Positions 1 through 7,919 are shown, numbered from the stretch's first letter. The stretch is 14,408 nt of DNA from Comamonadaceae bacterium (GCA_947505915.1 CANNNH010000020.1:1-14408); one strand, 5' to 3'. A program made the numbers and translations. Notes: generated by a model not told the origin, from the letters alone.

Positions 1-2
1 AC

Positions 3-980
3 ATGATCGAAGGCGAAGTGCGCACCCCCAAAGACGGTGAGCGCTACTTTGCGCTGAACAAGCTTGACAAGATCAATGACGGCGCCCCGGAAGACAACAA
101 GCACAAGGTGATGTTTGAGAACTTGACTCCGCTGTTCCCGCGCGAGCAGTACAAGCTCGAACGCGAGATGAAGGGCGAAGAGAATCTGACCAGCCGGATC
201 ATCGACATCATTGCCCCGATCGGCAAAGGCCAGCGCGCCTTGCTGGTGGCGCCACCCAAGTCCGGCAAGACCGTGATGATGCAAAACATCGCCCATGCCA
301 TCACCGCCAACTACCCCGACTCCGTGATGATGGTGCTGCTGGTGGACGAGCGTCCTGAAGAAGTGACCGAAATGCAGCGCAGCGTGCGCGGCGAAGTGAT
401 CTCTTCCACCTTTGACGAGCCGGCCGCACGCCACGTGCATGTGGCCGAAATGGTGATTGAGCGCGCCAAGCGCCTGGTCGAACTCGGTAAAGACGTGGTG
501 ATATTGCTCGACTCGATCACCCGCCTGGCCCGTGCCTATAACAATGTCTTGCCATCGTCCGGCAAGGTGCTGACCGGCGGTGTGGACGCCAACGCCCTCC
601 AGCGCCCCAAGCGTTTTTTCGGTGCGGCCCGCAAAATCGAAGAAGGCGGCAGCCTGACCATCATCGGCACCGCGCTGATCGACACCGGCAGCCGCATGGA
701 CGAGGTGATCTTTGAGGAATTCAAAGGCACCGGCAACTGTGAGATTCACCTGGACCGCCGCCTGTACGAAAAGCGCGTGTTCCCGGCCATCAACCTCAAC
801 CGCAGCGGCACCCGCAAGGAAGAGTTGCTGCTATCCCCCGAGATATTGCAAAAGTCGCGGATTTTGCGCCAGTTCATGTACAACATGGACGAAATCGAGT
901 CGATGGAGCTCATGCTTAAAAACATGAAAGCCACCAAGAACAACCATGAGTTCTTTGACATGATGCGCAGGGGCGGTTAA
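3..980 (+). CDS. rho: Transcription termination factor Rho, C-terminal part (5' end cut by the window edge)
   Basis: Rho is a hexameric RNA-dependent ATPase/helicase that loads on untranslated RNA and dislodges RNA polymerase. The frame is already open at base 1, so the first methionine is internal; about 325 residues are present against roughly 420 in the full protein, so the N-terminal RNA-binding domain is mostly missing. Visible here (numbering from that methionine): Walker A APPKSGKT at 83-90, Walker B VVILLD at 165-170, the Q-loop TGGVDANAL at 191-199 and the R-loop FKGTGN at 240-245. The stretches [12 protein letters not shown] and [10 protein letters not shown] are near-invariant in Rho. 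The C-terminus [10 protein letters not shown] followed by TAA is a normal Rho end. rpmE2 follows 258 bases downstream, a gene order seen widely in Burkholderiales. Identification is essentially certain; nothing appears broken. Confidence 0.98.
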   Translation: MIEGEVRTPKDGERYFALNKLDKINDGAPEDNKHKVMFENLTPLFPREQYKLEREMKGEENLTSRIIDIIAPIGKGQRALLVAPPKSGKTVMMQNIAHAITANYPDSVMMVLLVDERPEEVTEMQRSVRGEVISSTFDEPAARHVHVAEMVIERAKRLVELGKDVVILLDSITRLARAYNNVLPSSGKVLTGGVDANALQRPKRFFGAARKIEEGGSLTIIGTALIDTGSRMDEVIFEEFKGTGNCEIHLDRRLYEKRVFPAINLNRSGTRKEELLLSPEILQKSRILRQFMYNMDEIESMELMLKNMKATKNNHEFFDMMRRGG

Positions 981-981
981 T

Positions 982-1015
982 AAAAGCCCCCACGCTTTTC
1001 ACTTTGTGTAAAAGC
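982..1015 (+). other. Two overlapping, mutually exclusive small hairpins just after rho
   Basis: The block AAAAGC (982-987) is complementary to GCTTTT (994-999). The same GCTTTT, extended to GCTTTTCAC (994-1002), is also complementary to GTG-T-AAAAGC (1006-1015) with one bulged T. The shared middle arm can therefore pair upstream or downstream but not both. There is no T-run after either stem, so this is not a standard intrinsic terminator; it could mark the 3' end of the rho transcript or be part of the dispersed repeat that follows. Confidence 0.4.
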
Positions 1016-1017
1016 TG

Positions 1018-1070
1018 CCCCCCGAGGGGGCGCTGCGCCTGCGGACCGGCTTAGCCGGATCCGCGGCCCC
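1018..1070. repeat. GC-rich palindromic intergenic repeat, copy A
   Basis: A run of C followed by GA and a run of G (1018-1030) forms a short GC hairpin. It is followed by CGCTGCGCCTGCGG and then an imperfect palindrome (1041-1050 GCGGACCGGC against 1054-1064 GCCGGATCCGC, one bulged A). This layout resembles intergenic repeats scattered through Comamonadaceae genomes, recalled from general knowledge and not searched. A related copy lies at 1109-1142. Function unknown; it may act at transcript ends. Confidence 0.5.
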
Positions 1071-1108
1071 TACTGGAAGGGACAACCGGGCTTCCCTCTT
1101 TTAACCCA

Positions 1109-1142
1109 CCCCTAAAGGGATGCTGCGCTTGCGGCCCCGGCT
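1109..1142. repeat. GC-rich palindromic intergenic repeat, degenerate copy B
   Basis: CCCC-TAAA-GGG followed by ATGCTGCGCTTGCGGCCCCGGCTGA lines up with copy A (CCCC-GA-GGGGG, then CGCTGCGCCTGCGGACCGGCTTA) at most positions, so the two appear to be diverged copies about 90 bases apart. Copy B lacks the second palindrome. It ends about 20 bases upstream of the likely rpmE2 promoter. Confidence 0.4.
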
Positions 1143-1162
1143 GATAAAAATGCTTATTACCG

Positions 1163-1171
1163 TGGCATAAT
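1163..1171 (+). promoter_or_regulatory. Candidate extended -10 promoter for rpmE2
   Basis: TG-G-CATAAT is an extended -10 element (TGn then five of six matches to TATAAT). No convincing -35 hexamer lies 16-18 bases upstream, which fits an extended -10 promoter. Transcription would start near 1178, giving a leader of about 60 bases before the rpmE2 ATG. Inferred from pattern only. Confidence 0.4.
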
Positions 1172-1238
1172 GTATGGCTTAGTGGAAAGTGCCCGGGAAT
1201 GGCTTGGGTGGCTACCGCATCGAATAAGGAACAGATAA

Positions 1239-1496
1239 ATGAAAGACGGCATTCACCCCAATTACCGCGAAGTTTGCTTTTTGGACTTGTCCAACAACTT
1301 CAAGTTCGTCACGCGTTCATGCGTCAACACCAAAGAGATGGTGAAAATGGACGACGGTCGCGAGTTGCCTTTGTACAAGCTGGACACTTCCAGCGAATCG
1401 CACCCTTTTTACACCGGCACGCAAAAATCCGTGGACAACATGGGTGGCCGTGTCGAGAAGTTCCGCAACCGCTTCGGCAAAACTGCCGCTAAGTAA
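1239..1496 (+). CDS. rpmE2: 50S ribosomal protein L31, type B (zinc-independent)
   Basis: L31 binds the large ribosomal subunit and bridges it to the 30S head. The 85-residue product begins MKDGIHPNYREV and contains NNFKFVTRS, SSESHPFYTG and GGRVEKFRNRFG, the hallmarks of the type B (YkgM/RpmE2) form. It has only two cysteines (C13, C28) and lacks the four-cysteine zinc site of the classical form, so it should work without zinc. AAGGAA at 1226-1231 sits 7 bases before the ATG and supports this start. The gene stands between rho and a strong terminator and appears monocistronic. In many bacteria type B L31 is a Zur-controlled backup, but no clear Zur operator is visible; in Burkholderiales this form next to rho is often the standard L31. 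Confidence 0.97.
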   Translation: MKDGIHPNYREVCFLDLSNNFKFVTRSCVNTKEMVKMDDGRELPLYKLDTSSESHPFYTGTQKSVDNMGGRVEKFRNRFGKTAAK

Positions 1497-1521
1497 GCTG
1501 CGAAGAATTTCGAGTCGATAT

Positions 1522-1555
1522 AAAAAGCAGCCTGAGTTTCAGGCTGCTTTTTTTT
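1522..1555 (+). terminator. Strong intrinsic terminator after rpmE2
   Basis: A perfect 14-base-pair inverted repeat (1522-1535 with 1539-1552, core AGCAGCCTGA/TCAGGCTGCT, loop GTT) runs into an uninterrupted T tract reaching 1555. The A-rich left foot means it could also work in the opposite direction. It isolates rpmE2 from the membrane-protein gene that follows. Confidence 0.95.
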
Positions 1556-1626
1556 CGCCCAACAGGCACGGTTATCCGTCATCATTCAGGCTTACTTCCA
1601 GAACCCTCTGACCTGCCGCTTTTACT

Positions 1627-3372
1627 TTGAACCTGCCCTCCCCCGCCATCATTGCCCAGTCTGCGGTTCGCAGGCTGCCGCGCCTTGCGCTTGTGTTGTT
1701 TGGCGTGGCTTATGTGCTGCCCGGTTTTGTCGGTCGTGGCCCTTGGAAGAGCGCTGACATCACCGCTTTTGGCGTGATGCAAGAGCTCGCGCAAACCGGC
1801 AGCGGCTGGTTGCAACCCAGCCTGATGGGGCAAACCGCGGGCCTGGACGGGCTGCTGCCTTATTGGCTAGGGGCTGCGGCAATCTGGCTGATGCCTTTTC
1901 TGGACCCGGCTCTGGCCGCACGCCTGCCCTATGTGGCGCTGCTGGCGTTGACGCTGCTGGGAACCTGGTACGCGGTTTACTACCTCACACGCAGCCCGCA
2001 AGCCCAACCCGTGGCTTTTGCCTTTGGCGGCGAAGCCAAACCCACTGACTACGCCAGAGCCATCGCAGACGCCGGCCTGTTGGCGCTGCTGGCTTGTCTG
2101 GGTCTGGCGCAGTTATCGCATGAAACAACAGCCGGCATGGCCCAACTCAGCTTTGCAACGCTGATGTTTTACAGCGTGGCTGCCAGTCCTTACCGCAGCC
2201 CCTGGCGGGTGCTGGGGCCGGCATCCGCCTTTGTCACCGGCATCGTGGGGCTCGCCCTGAGCGGTGCACCCGCGGTTGCAACCTTACTGGGGCTGGGCTG
2301 CGTTGTGGTCGAGTGGTCACACAGCCGCTGGGGTGGTGTGACCGAAGACCATGCGCCCATCAGCCAGGGCTTGCAGGCAGACCCCCGGGGCTGGATGCTC
2401 TTGATCACCCTGGCCACCGCAGGCGCAGCGGCCTTGGCTTATGCGCTGGACCAGTGGGCCTGGCGCGTCAACTTCAACGCCCTGAACCCCAGCCGGGCCA
2501 GCACGGAGTGGGGCCGGATTTTGCGCTTGTTTTTATGGTTCCCATGGCCAGCCTGGCCACTGGCTTTGTGGACCTTGTACCGCTGGCGCCTGCAACTTGC
2601 CAGCCGCCATGTGGCGCTGCCTCTTTGGTTTGCGGCGGTCGCTATAGGAGCCACCGTTTTTACCAGCGCATTTGAGCGCGCCCTGCTGCTGGGTCTGCCG
2701 CCGCTGGCGGCGCTGGCGGCCTTTGCGCTGCCCACACTCAGACGCAGCGTGGCTTCGCTGATCGATTGGTTCACGCTGCTGTTTTTCACCTCGTGCGCGA
2801 TCATCATCTGGCTGATCTGGGTGGCCATGCAAACCGGTGTCCCCCGGCCCATGGCGAACAATGTGGCCAAGCTGGCCCCGGGCTTTGAGCCTAGCTTCTC
2901 GGCCCTGGCCTTTGTGCTGGCACTGGCCGGTACCCTGGCCTGGGCCTGGCTGGTGAAATGGCGCACCGGCCAGCAACGTGCTGCCATCTGGAAATCTCTG
3001 ATCCTGCCGGCCGGGGGCGCCACGCTGTGCTGGCTGCTGTTGATGACTTTATGGCTGCCGGTGCTGGACTATGCGCGCAGCTATCTGCCGATGGCCCAGC
3101 AAGTCGCCAGACAAGTCAATCGGCACACCTGCGTTTCGGTGCTGGGCTTGAACTCCGCCCAGATCGCAGCGCTGCGTTACCACAGCAAGCTTGATTTACG
3201 ACCCGTCGCACAAAGTCAGAACTGCCCTTACATGGTGGTTGACAACGGCTCCCTGGCGATGATGAAACAGCGCTTTTCTGAAAACGAATGGCAGCGCTTG
3301 ATCATGGTTCGACGGCCCATGGACCGCAGCGAAAACGTGGTGGTGTTTCGCCGCCTGATGCCTGGCGCGTGA
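1627..3372 (+). CDS. Polytopic membrane protein, divergent ArnT/GT39-like glycosyltransferase (putative)
   Basis: A 581-residue protein with about 11-12 hydrophobic segments in the first 480 residues and a soluble C-terminal tail. The N-terminal region reads VLPGFVGRGPWKSAD (about 30-44), recalling the GRDPWKADE-type first loop of ArnT/GT39 GT-C enzymes, which move sugars from polyprenyl-phosphate carriers to lipid A or proteins on the periplasmic side. The usual adjacent DE pair is not preserved (AD at 43-44), so catalytic activity is uncertain. The start is TTG at 1627: an in-frame stop at 1609-1611 limits extension, no ATG occurs before residue 51, and the first membrane segment begins near residue 18. 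No good ribosome binding site is seen. The 3' end overlaps the MATE gene by four bases, so the two are probably co-transcribed. Donor and acceptor are unknown. Confidence 0.72.
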   Translation: MNLPSPAIIAQSAVRRLPRLALVLFGVAYVLPGFVGRGPWKSADITAFGVMQELAQTGSGWLQPSLMGQTAGLDGLLPYWLGAAAIWLMPFLDPALAARLPYVALLALTLLGTWYAVYYLTRSPQAQPVAFAFGGEAKPTDYARAIADAGLLALLACLGLAQLSHETTAGMAQLSFATLMFYSVAASPYRSPWRVLGPASAFVTGIVGLALSGAPAVATLLGLGCVVVEWSHSRWGGVTEDHAPISQGLQADPRGWMLLITLATAGAAALAYALDQWAWRVNFNALNPSRASTEWGRILRLFLWFPWPAWPLALWTLYRWRLQLASRHVALPLWFAAVAIGATVFTSAFERALLLGLPPLAALAAFALPTLRRSVASLIDWFTLLFFTSCAIIIWLIWVAMQTGVPRPMANNVAKLAPGFEPSFSALAFVLALAGTLAWAWLVKWRTGQQRAAIWKSLILPAGGATLCWLLLMTLWLPVLDYARSYLPMAQQVARQVNRHTCVSVLGLNSAQIAALRYHSKLDLRPVAQSQNCPYMVVDNGSLAMMKQRFSENEWQRLIMVRRPMDRSENVVVFRRLMPGA

Positions 3373-4724
3373 AAGAACTCAAGCTCATCTTGCGCCATGC
3401 CGGCACCGTGCTGCTGGGGCAACTGGCAGTGATGGCCTTCGGGGTGGCAGACACCGTGATTGCCGGACGCTACAGTGACACGGCGCTGGCTGCGCTGTCG
3501 GTTGGCTCGGCCATCTACATCAGTGTTTATGTCGGTTTGATCGGCGTGATTCAGGCGCTTTTGCCCATCTGGGCGCAGATGCGCGGCGCCCAACAGCATC
3601 ACGCGCTGGGTCAGTCCATTCGCCAGAGCCTTTACCTGAGCGCGCTGTTGAGTTGTGCCGGCATGGCTGTTTTGCTGCTGCCCGGCCGCTTGCTGCAGTG
3701 GGCCGACATACCGCCAGACATGCAAGCAGAAGTGCGCGCTTATCTGGCTGTGCTGGCTCTGGCCTTTGCGCCTTCGCTCTTATTTCGGCAGTTCAGCACA
3801 CTCAATCAGGCCTTGGGTAAACCGGTGCTGGTCACCTGGCTGCAAGTCGGCGCGCTGGTTGTGAAAATTCCTCTGTCGATCTGGTTTGTTGCCGGCGGTG
3901 CAGGCCTGGCGCCCCAGGGTGCTGTGGGTTGCGCATGGGCCACGCTGGTAGTCAATTATTTCTTGCTGTTGATGGCAGTGCTGCTCTTGCGCAGCAACCC
4001 GATTTACCGGCCTTACCGGATCTGGGCCCCCATGGAAAAGCCTGACTGGCGGCAGATTGCCAGCTTCGCAAGACTGGGCCTGCCGGCCGGTATGTCCTAC
4101 ATGGTCGAGGTGACCTCCTTCACACTGATGGCGCTTTTCATTGCCCGGCAGGGCACAGTAGCTGCAGCCAGCCACCAGATTGCCGCCAGCCTGGCTGCGC
4201 TGCTTTACATGGTTCCCCTGTCATTGGCGATCGCCAGCAGCGCCCGCGTGTCTTACTGGATAGGCGCCGGCGAGCCGTCACTGGCCAGGCGGGTTGTCGG
4301 TATGTCCCTTAGCCTGGCGGCACTCAGCGCCACGGCCTTGGCACTTTTGCTGTGGCTTCTCAGCCTGCAGATCCCGGCCTGGTTTTCGCGCAACCCTGAA
4401 GTGGTTTTAGCGGCGTCCTCGCTGCTGGGCTGGGTGGCGCTCTACCATCTGGCCGACTCAGTGCAGGCCTTGTGCGCCTTTTTGCTGCGCTGCTACCGCA
4501 TCACCCTGGTGCCCCTGCTGATCTACGGGGTCCTGCTGTGGGGTGTGGGCTTGGCGGGTGGCTATTTCCTGGCCTATGGCGGCAGCGCCAGCCTGCCGGC
4601 GGCGCCCGTTCCGGGCAGCTTCTGGTCAGCTGCAACACTGGCCCTGGCGGCTGTGGCACTGAGCTTTTTGGCCCTTTTGTGGCGAGCCATGAGAGCTCCC
4701 CGGGATACCGCCAAAAGTCCCTGA
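3369..4724 (+). CDS. MATE-family multidrug/cation antiporter (NorM/DinF-like)
   Basis: A 451-residue inner-membrane transporter with about 12 hydrophobic segments in two repeated halves, expected to export organic cations or other small molecules using a Na+ or H+ gradient. The start is taken as GTG at 3369, overlapping the upstream TGA in GTGA; a longer in-frame ATG at 3288 would put 27 polar residues in front and lie entirely inside the upstream gene. Acidic residues that match those studied in Vibrio NorM by context are present: D28 in GVADTVIAGR, E247 in MVEVTSF and D363 in HLADSVQ. Family membership is firm, substrate is not. The next gene, pstS, has its own promoter 69 bases on and is unrelated in function. 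Confidence 0.9.
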   Translation: MKELKLILRHAGTVLLGQLAVMAFGVADTVIAGRYSDTALAALSVGSAIYISVYVGLIGVIQALLPIWAQMRGAQQHHALGQSIRQSLYLSALLSCAGMAVLLLPGRLLQWADIPPDMQAEVRAYLAVLALAFAPSLLFRQFSTLNQALGKPVLVTWLQVGALVVKIPLSIWFVAGGAGLAPQGAVGCAWATLVVNYFLLLMAVLLLRSNPIYRPYRIWAPMEKPDWRQIASFARLGLPAGMSYMVEVTSFTLMALFIARQGTVAAASHQIAASLAALLYMVPLSLAIASSARVSYWIGAGEPSLARRVVGMSLSLAALSATALALLLWLLSLQIPAWFSRNPEVVLAASSLLGWVALYHLADSVQALCAFLLRCYRITLVPLLIYGVLLWGVGLAGGYFLAYGGSASLPAAPVPGSFWSAATLALAAVALSFLALLWRAMRAPRDTAKSP

Positions 4725-4733
4725 AAAGATGGG

Positions 4734-4767
4734 CCGCGGGGGCAGACCAGCCAGCTCGCCCCCACGG
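4734..4767 (+). other. GC-rich hairpin after the MATE gene, possible transcript end
   Basis: CCGCGGGGGC (4734-4743) pairs with GCCCCCACGG (4758-4767), ten positions with one A-C mismatch and a 14-base loop. No T tract follows, so it is not a canonical intrinsic terminator, but its place 9 bases after the MATE stop and just upstream of the Pho box suggests that it limits read-through into pstS. Confidence 0.4.
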
Positions 4768-4792
4768 CACTAGAAAATATGACAAGATCCGT

Positions 4793-4826
4793 TTGTCACA
4801 CAAATGTCATGTTGCCAACCTAAAGT
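4793..4826 (+). promoter_or_regulatory. Pho box and PhoB-dependent promoter of pstS
   Basis: TTGTCAC (4793-4799), spacer ACAA, ATGTCAT (4804-4810) is the 7-4-7 direct repeat that binds a PhoB dimer (consensus CTGTCAT-4-CTGTCAT); each half differs by one or two bases. Ten bases downstream, TAAAGT (4821-4826) is a 4-of-6 match to the -10 hexamer, the spacing expected when PhoB takes the place of a -35 element. An inverted half-site ATGACAA lies at 4779-4785, so TGACAA-7-TTGTCA (4780-4798) is also a palindrome. Predicted to be activated by phosphorylated PhoB under phosphate limitation. Confidence 0.88.
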
Positions 4827-4863
4827 CCAGAGTGTCTTTTTCACTACCGCAACGAGGACTTCT

Positions 4864-5895
4864 ATGATCATCAAACGCACATTGCTCAAAACGGTTGCCG
4901 CAACCGTCTTCACCTGCATCGCCATGGGTTCGGCAATGGCAGCCGACATCACCGGCGCCGGCGCGACCTTCCCTTTTCCTATCTATGCCAAATGGGCTGA
5001 AGGCTACAAAGCCGCTACCGGCACTGGCATGAACTACCAGTCCATCGGTTCGTCCGGTGGCATCAAGCAAATCCGCGCCAAGACCGTGACTTTCGGCGCT
5101 ACCGACGCACCTGTGCCCGGCGCCGATCTGGACAAGGACGGTATGGTCCAATTCCCCGCCATCATCGGCGGCACCGTGCCCGTGCTTAACCTCGATGGTT
5201 TCAAGCCTGGCGAGTTGCGCATCACCGGCCCCGTGCTGGCCGAAGTTTTCATGGGTACCATCTCCAAATGGAATGACGCCAAACTGGCCGCCCTGAACCC
5301 CGGCAAAAACCTGCCCGACGTGGCTATCACTGTGGTGCACCGCGCTGATGGTTCCGGCACCACCTTCAACTTCACCGACTACCTGAGCGCTATCAGCAAA
5401 GAGTGGGCTGACAAGGTTGGCAAGAATGCCGCTGTCAAGTGGCCAGCTGCTTCGTCGGTCGGCGGCAAAGGCAACGAAGGTGTTGCAGCCAACGTCAACC
5501 GCATCAAAGGCTCGGTCGGCTATGTCGAGTACGCTTACGTCAAGAAAAACGGCATGAATTTCATGCAACTGCAAAATGCCGATGGCAGATATGTGGCGCC
5601 TGATGACAAGACCTTTGCCGCTGCTGCAGCCGGCGCAGACTGGTTCAGCGTTCCGGGCATGGGCGTGTCCATGGTGAATGCCAAGGGTGCCACATCCTGG
5701 CCTATCAGCACAGCGTCGTTCATCCTGATGTACAAGCAACCTGCAGACAAAGCAGCTTCTGCCGAAGCTCTGAAGTTCTTTGACTGGGCCTTTAAAAATG
5801 GCGCCAAAATGGCCGACGATCTGGACTATGTCGCCCTGCCTAACAGCTTGACTGACCAGATCCGCAGCAGAGTCTGGTCACAAATCCAGAAGTAA
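4864..5895 (+). CDS. pstS: Phosphate ABC transporter, periplasmic phosphate-binding protein PstS
   Basis: PstS captures inorganic phosphate in the periplasm with high affinity and hands it to the PstCA channel. The product is 343 residues with a Sec signal peptide: basic MIIKR, a hydrophobic core, and likely cleavage after MGSAMA (26), leaving mature ADITGAG. Phosphate-contact motifs are all visible: GAGATFP at 31-37, SIGSSGG at 60-66, GATDAP at 78-83 and HRADGSGTT at 159-167. The start at 4864 has GAGGA at 4854-4858 just upstream; a further in-frame ATG at 4804 is rejected because it falls inside the Pho box and would spoil the signal peptide. The gene is followed by a terminator before pstC, which would make PstS the most abundant product of the operon. 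Confidence 0.97.
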   Translation: MIIKRTLLKTVAATVFTCIAMGSAMAADITGAGATFPFPIYAKWAEGYKAATGTGMNYQSIGSSGGIKQIRAKTVTFGATDAPVPGADLDKDGMVQFPAIIGGTVPVLNLDGFKPGELRITGPVLAEVFMGTISKWNDAKLAALNPGKNLPDVAITVVHRADGSGTTFNFTDYLSAISKEWADKVGKNAAVKWPAASSVGGKGNEGVAANVNRIKGSVGYVEYAYVKKNGMNFMQLQNADGRYVAPDDKTFAAAAAGADWFSVPGMGVSMVNAKGATSWPISTASFILMYKQPADKAASAEALKFFDWAFKNGAKMADDLDYVALPNSLTDQIRSRVWSQIQK

Positions 5896-5911
5896 ATTCT
5901 GCAAAAACCCT

Positions 5912-5947
5912 CCGTGGGCCTGCAACGCGCAGGCCCATGGTTTTTTT
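5912..5947 (+). terminator. Intrinsic terminator/attenuator between pstS and pstC
   Basis: TGGGCCTGC (5915-5923) pairs perfectly with GCAGGCCCA (5929-5937); the stem extends with two more G-C pairs and a G-U pair (5912-5914 with 5938-5940), loop AACGC, and is followed by seven T residues (5941-5947). It should end most transcripts after pstS while letting some polymerase reach pstC, since no separate strong promoter is evident before pstC. Confidence 0.9.
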
Positions 5948-5976
5948 AGAATAAGCAAAATGGCCAGGGTAATGTC

Positions 5977-6990
5977 ATGAGCATGGAAGCCAGTATGAGT
6001 TCATCAACCGAACAGTCTGAAGCTGTCACAGCCGATTCCAGCCAGCCGAACATGGTGGGTATCGCCAAGCGGCAAAGGTTTCAAGACATCGTCTTTCACC
6101 GCCTCACGCAAACTTTTTCGCTGCTGGTCTTGCTAGCCCTGACAGGCATCATTGCTTCGCTGTTCATCAATGCCTGGCCGGCATTTCAAAAATTTGGCCT
6201 TCACTTTATATGGCGTGTCGAATGGGACGTCGTCAACGAAGAATTTGGTGCAGCCATCTCCATCGTCGGCACACTGGCCAGCGCAGGCATTGCCATGCTG
6301 ATCGCCGTGCCCCTGGCTTTGGGAATTGCGGTTTTCCTGACAGAAACCTGTCCCACCTGGTTGCGTCGTCCACTGGGAACCGCCATCGAGTTACTGGCGG
6401 CTGTGCCCTCCATCATTTACGGCATGTTCGGTTTGTTTGTTTTTGCACCACTTTTTGCCGACTACCTGCAAGTGCCGCTGCAAAAAATCCTGGGCGGTAT
6501 GCCTATGGTCGGTTTTTTATTCGGCGGCTCCACCAACGGCATGGGCATTCTGGCGGCCGGCATTGTGCTGGCCTTCATGGTGCTGCCCTTCATTGCCGCA
6601 GTCATGCGCGACGTTTTCGACGTCACACCCCCCATCCTGCGTGAATCGGCTTACGGCTTGGGTTGCACCACCTGGGAAGTCATCCGCAACGTTGTCCTGC
6701 CTTATACGCAAACCGGCGTAATTGGCGGCATCATGCTGGGCCTGGGTCGCGCGCTCGGCGAAACCATGGCGGTCACTTTCGTCATCGGCAATGCCAACCG
6801 GATGCCGACTTCCTTATTCTCCCCCGGTACATCTATTGCCTCCACCCTGGCCAATGAATTTGGTGAGGCGGCAGACTTTCACATCGCCACTTTGTTTGCG
6901 TTGGCGTTCCTGCTGTTTGTGATCACTTTTGTAGTGTTGGCCATGGCTAAATTGCTGATCAACCGCACCGAGAAAGCAAAGGGCATTTGA
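5977..6990 (+). CDS. pstC: Phosphate ABC transporter, permease subunit PstC
   Basis: PstC and PstA together form the membrane channel for phosphate. The 337-residue product has a hydrophilic N-terminus of about 45 residues rich in Ser/Glu, then about six membrane segments. The cytoplasmic loop contacting the ATPase is [21 protein letters not shown] (about 222-242), the EAA motif, followed by [12 protein letters not shown], typical of PstC. AGGGT at 5966-5970 supports ATG 5977; in-frame ATGs at 5983 and 5995 are possible alternatives and would only shorten the polar tail. The gene lies 30 bases after the terminator and one base before pstA. Confidence 0.96.
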   Translation: MSMEASMSSSTEQSEAVTADSSQPNMVGIAKRQRFQDIVFHRLTQTFSLLVLLALTGIIASLFINAWPAFQKFGLHFIWRVEWDVVNEEFGAAISIVGTLASAGIAMLIAVPLALGIAVFLTETCPTWLRRPLGTAIELLAAVPSIIYGMFGLFVFAPLFADYLQVPLQKILGGMPMVGFLFGGSTNGMGILAAGIVLAFMVLPFIAAVMRDVFDVTPPILRESAYGLGCTTWEVIRNVVLPYTQTGVIGGIMLGLGRALGETMAVTFVIGNANRMPTSLFSPGTSIASTLANEFGEAADFHIATLFALAFLLFVITFVVLAMAKLLINRTEKAKGI

Positions 6991-6991
6991 T

Positions 6992-7852
6992 ATGTTGACC
7001 AATTTCAACCAACAACTCTACGCTCGCCGTCGTCGCGCCAATTCGCAAGGACTGTTTTTGTCAATGTGCGCTATGGCACTTGGTTTGACAGTGCTGCTGT
7101 GGATTTTGTTTGTGCTTTTCTCCAACGGCATTGCCGCGCTGGACTGGAACTTATTGACCAAAGACACGCCGGCACCGGGCACTGAGGGCGGCGGGTTGCG
7201 CAATGCCATCGTCGGTAGCCTGATGATGGTGGGTTTGTCTGTTTTGGTGTCGACGCCCATTGGTATTTTGGCAGGGATCTACCTGACGGAATATGGTGAC
7301 CAGAGCAAGACTGCAGAGCTGACACGCTTTGTCACCGACATCATGCTGTCGGCGCCCTCCATCGTGCTGGGGCTTTTTGTATACGCCATCGCTGTGGCCA
7401 CTTTCGGCCGGTTCTCAGGTTATGCAGGCAGTCTGGCCTTGTCACTGATTGCTATTCCGGTGGTGATGCGCACCACCGAAAACATGCTCAGGCTGGTACC
7501 GGGAAGTCTTCGCGAAGCTGCCTTTGCGCTGGGTGCACCACGCTGGAAGGTCTCTACCCTGGTCACATTGCGGGCAGCCAAAAGTGGCGTCATCACGGGC
7601 TTGCTGTTAGCCCTTGCACGCATCAGCGGCGAAACTGCGCCTCTTTTGTTTACTGCGCTGAACAACCAGTTTTACAGCACCGATATGAGCAAGCCGATGG
7701 CCAACTTGCCGGTGGTGATTTTTCAATTCGCCATGAGCCCTTACGAAAACTGGATACGTTTGGCTTGGGGTGGCGCGCTGATTATCACCATGGCCGTACT
7801 GGTTTTGAATATCCTGGCACGGGTTTTCTTCCGTGAAAAAGTGAGCGCTTGA
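6992..7852 (+). CDS. pstA: Phosphate ABC transporter, permease subunit PstA
   Basis: Second membrane subunit of the PstSCAB importer, 286 residues. A basic N-terminus (ARRRRAN at 11-17) precedes a membrane segment at about 22-43. An extracytoplasmic loop with DWNLLTKDTPAPGTEGGGLRNAI leads into the permease domain, and the EAA loop is REAAFALGAPRWKVSTLVTL at about 174-193, followed by ALARISGETAPLLFTA, the PstA signature. AAAGGG at 6978-6983 provides the ribosome binding site inside the pstC end; only one base separates the two genes, implying co-translation. Confidence 0.96.
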   Translation: MLTNFNQQLYARRRRANSQGLFLSMCAMALGLTVLLWILFVLFSNGIAALDWNLLTKDTPAPGTEGGGLRNAIVGSLMMVGLSVLVSTPIGILAGIYLTEYGDQSKTAELTRFVTDIMLSAPSIVLGLFVYAIAVATFGRFSGYAGSLALSLIAIPVVMRTTENMLRLVPGSLREAAFALGAPRWKVSTLVTLRAAKSGVITGLLLALARISGETAPLLFTALNNQFYSTDMSKPMANLPVVIFQFAMSPYENWIRLAWGGALIITMAVLVLNILARVFFREKVSA

Positions 7853-7919
7853 ACGCTGCCACGCTGTTGACTTGACTCATATCAAATCTTTACTGACTGC
7901 ATACAAACCGGACTGAAAA

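Noticed and set aside
1141..1238. A Zur operator upstream of rpmE2, as in species where type B L31 is zinc-regulated.
   Set aside because: No AT-rich palindrome of the Zur type is visible around the -10 element.
2439..3023. Open frame of 194 codons on the minus strand opposite the GT39-like gene.
   Set aside because: Antisense shadow of a membrane-protein gene with low-complexity composition and no recognisable domain.
3288..3368. Upstream in-frame ATG that would lengthen the MATE protein by 27 residues.
   Set aside because: The extension is polar, lies wholly inside the upstream gene and is not like the family; the GTG in the GTGA overlap fits better.
4804..4863. Upstream in-frame ATG that would lengthen PstS by 20 residues.
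   Set aside because: It falls in the Pho box upstream of the likely transcription start, and the extension would displace the signal peptide.
4807..5739. Long open frame (310 codons) on the minus strand opposite pstS.
   Set aside because: It lies antisense to a certain gene, its product resembles no family and is rich in His, Gly and Ala as expected from reading GC-rich codons backward.
7853..7919. A promoter or Pho box in the 67-base gap before pstB (TTGACT at 7867-7872 and 7872-7877).
   Set aside because: No acceptable -10 at the right spacing and no 11-base-spaced GTCA cores.
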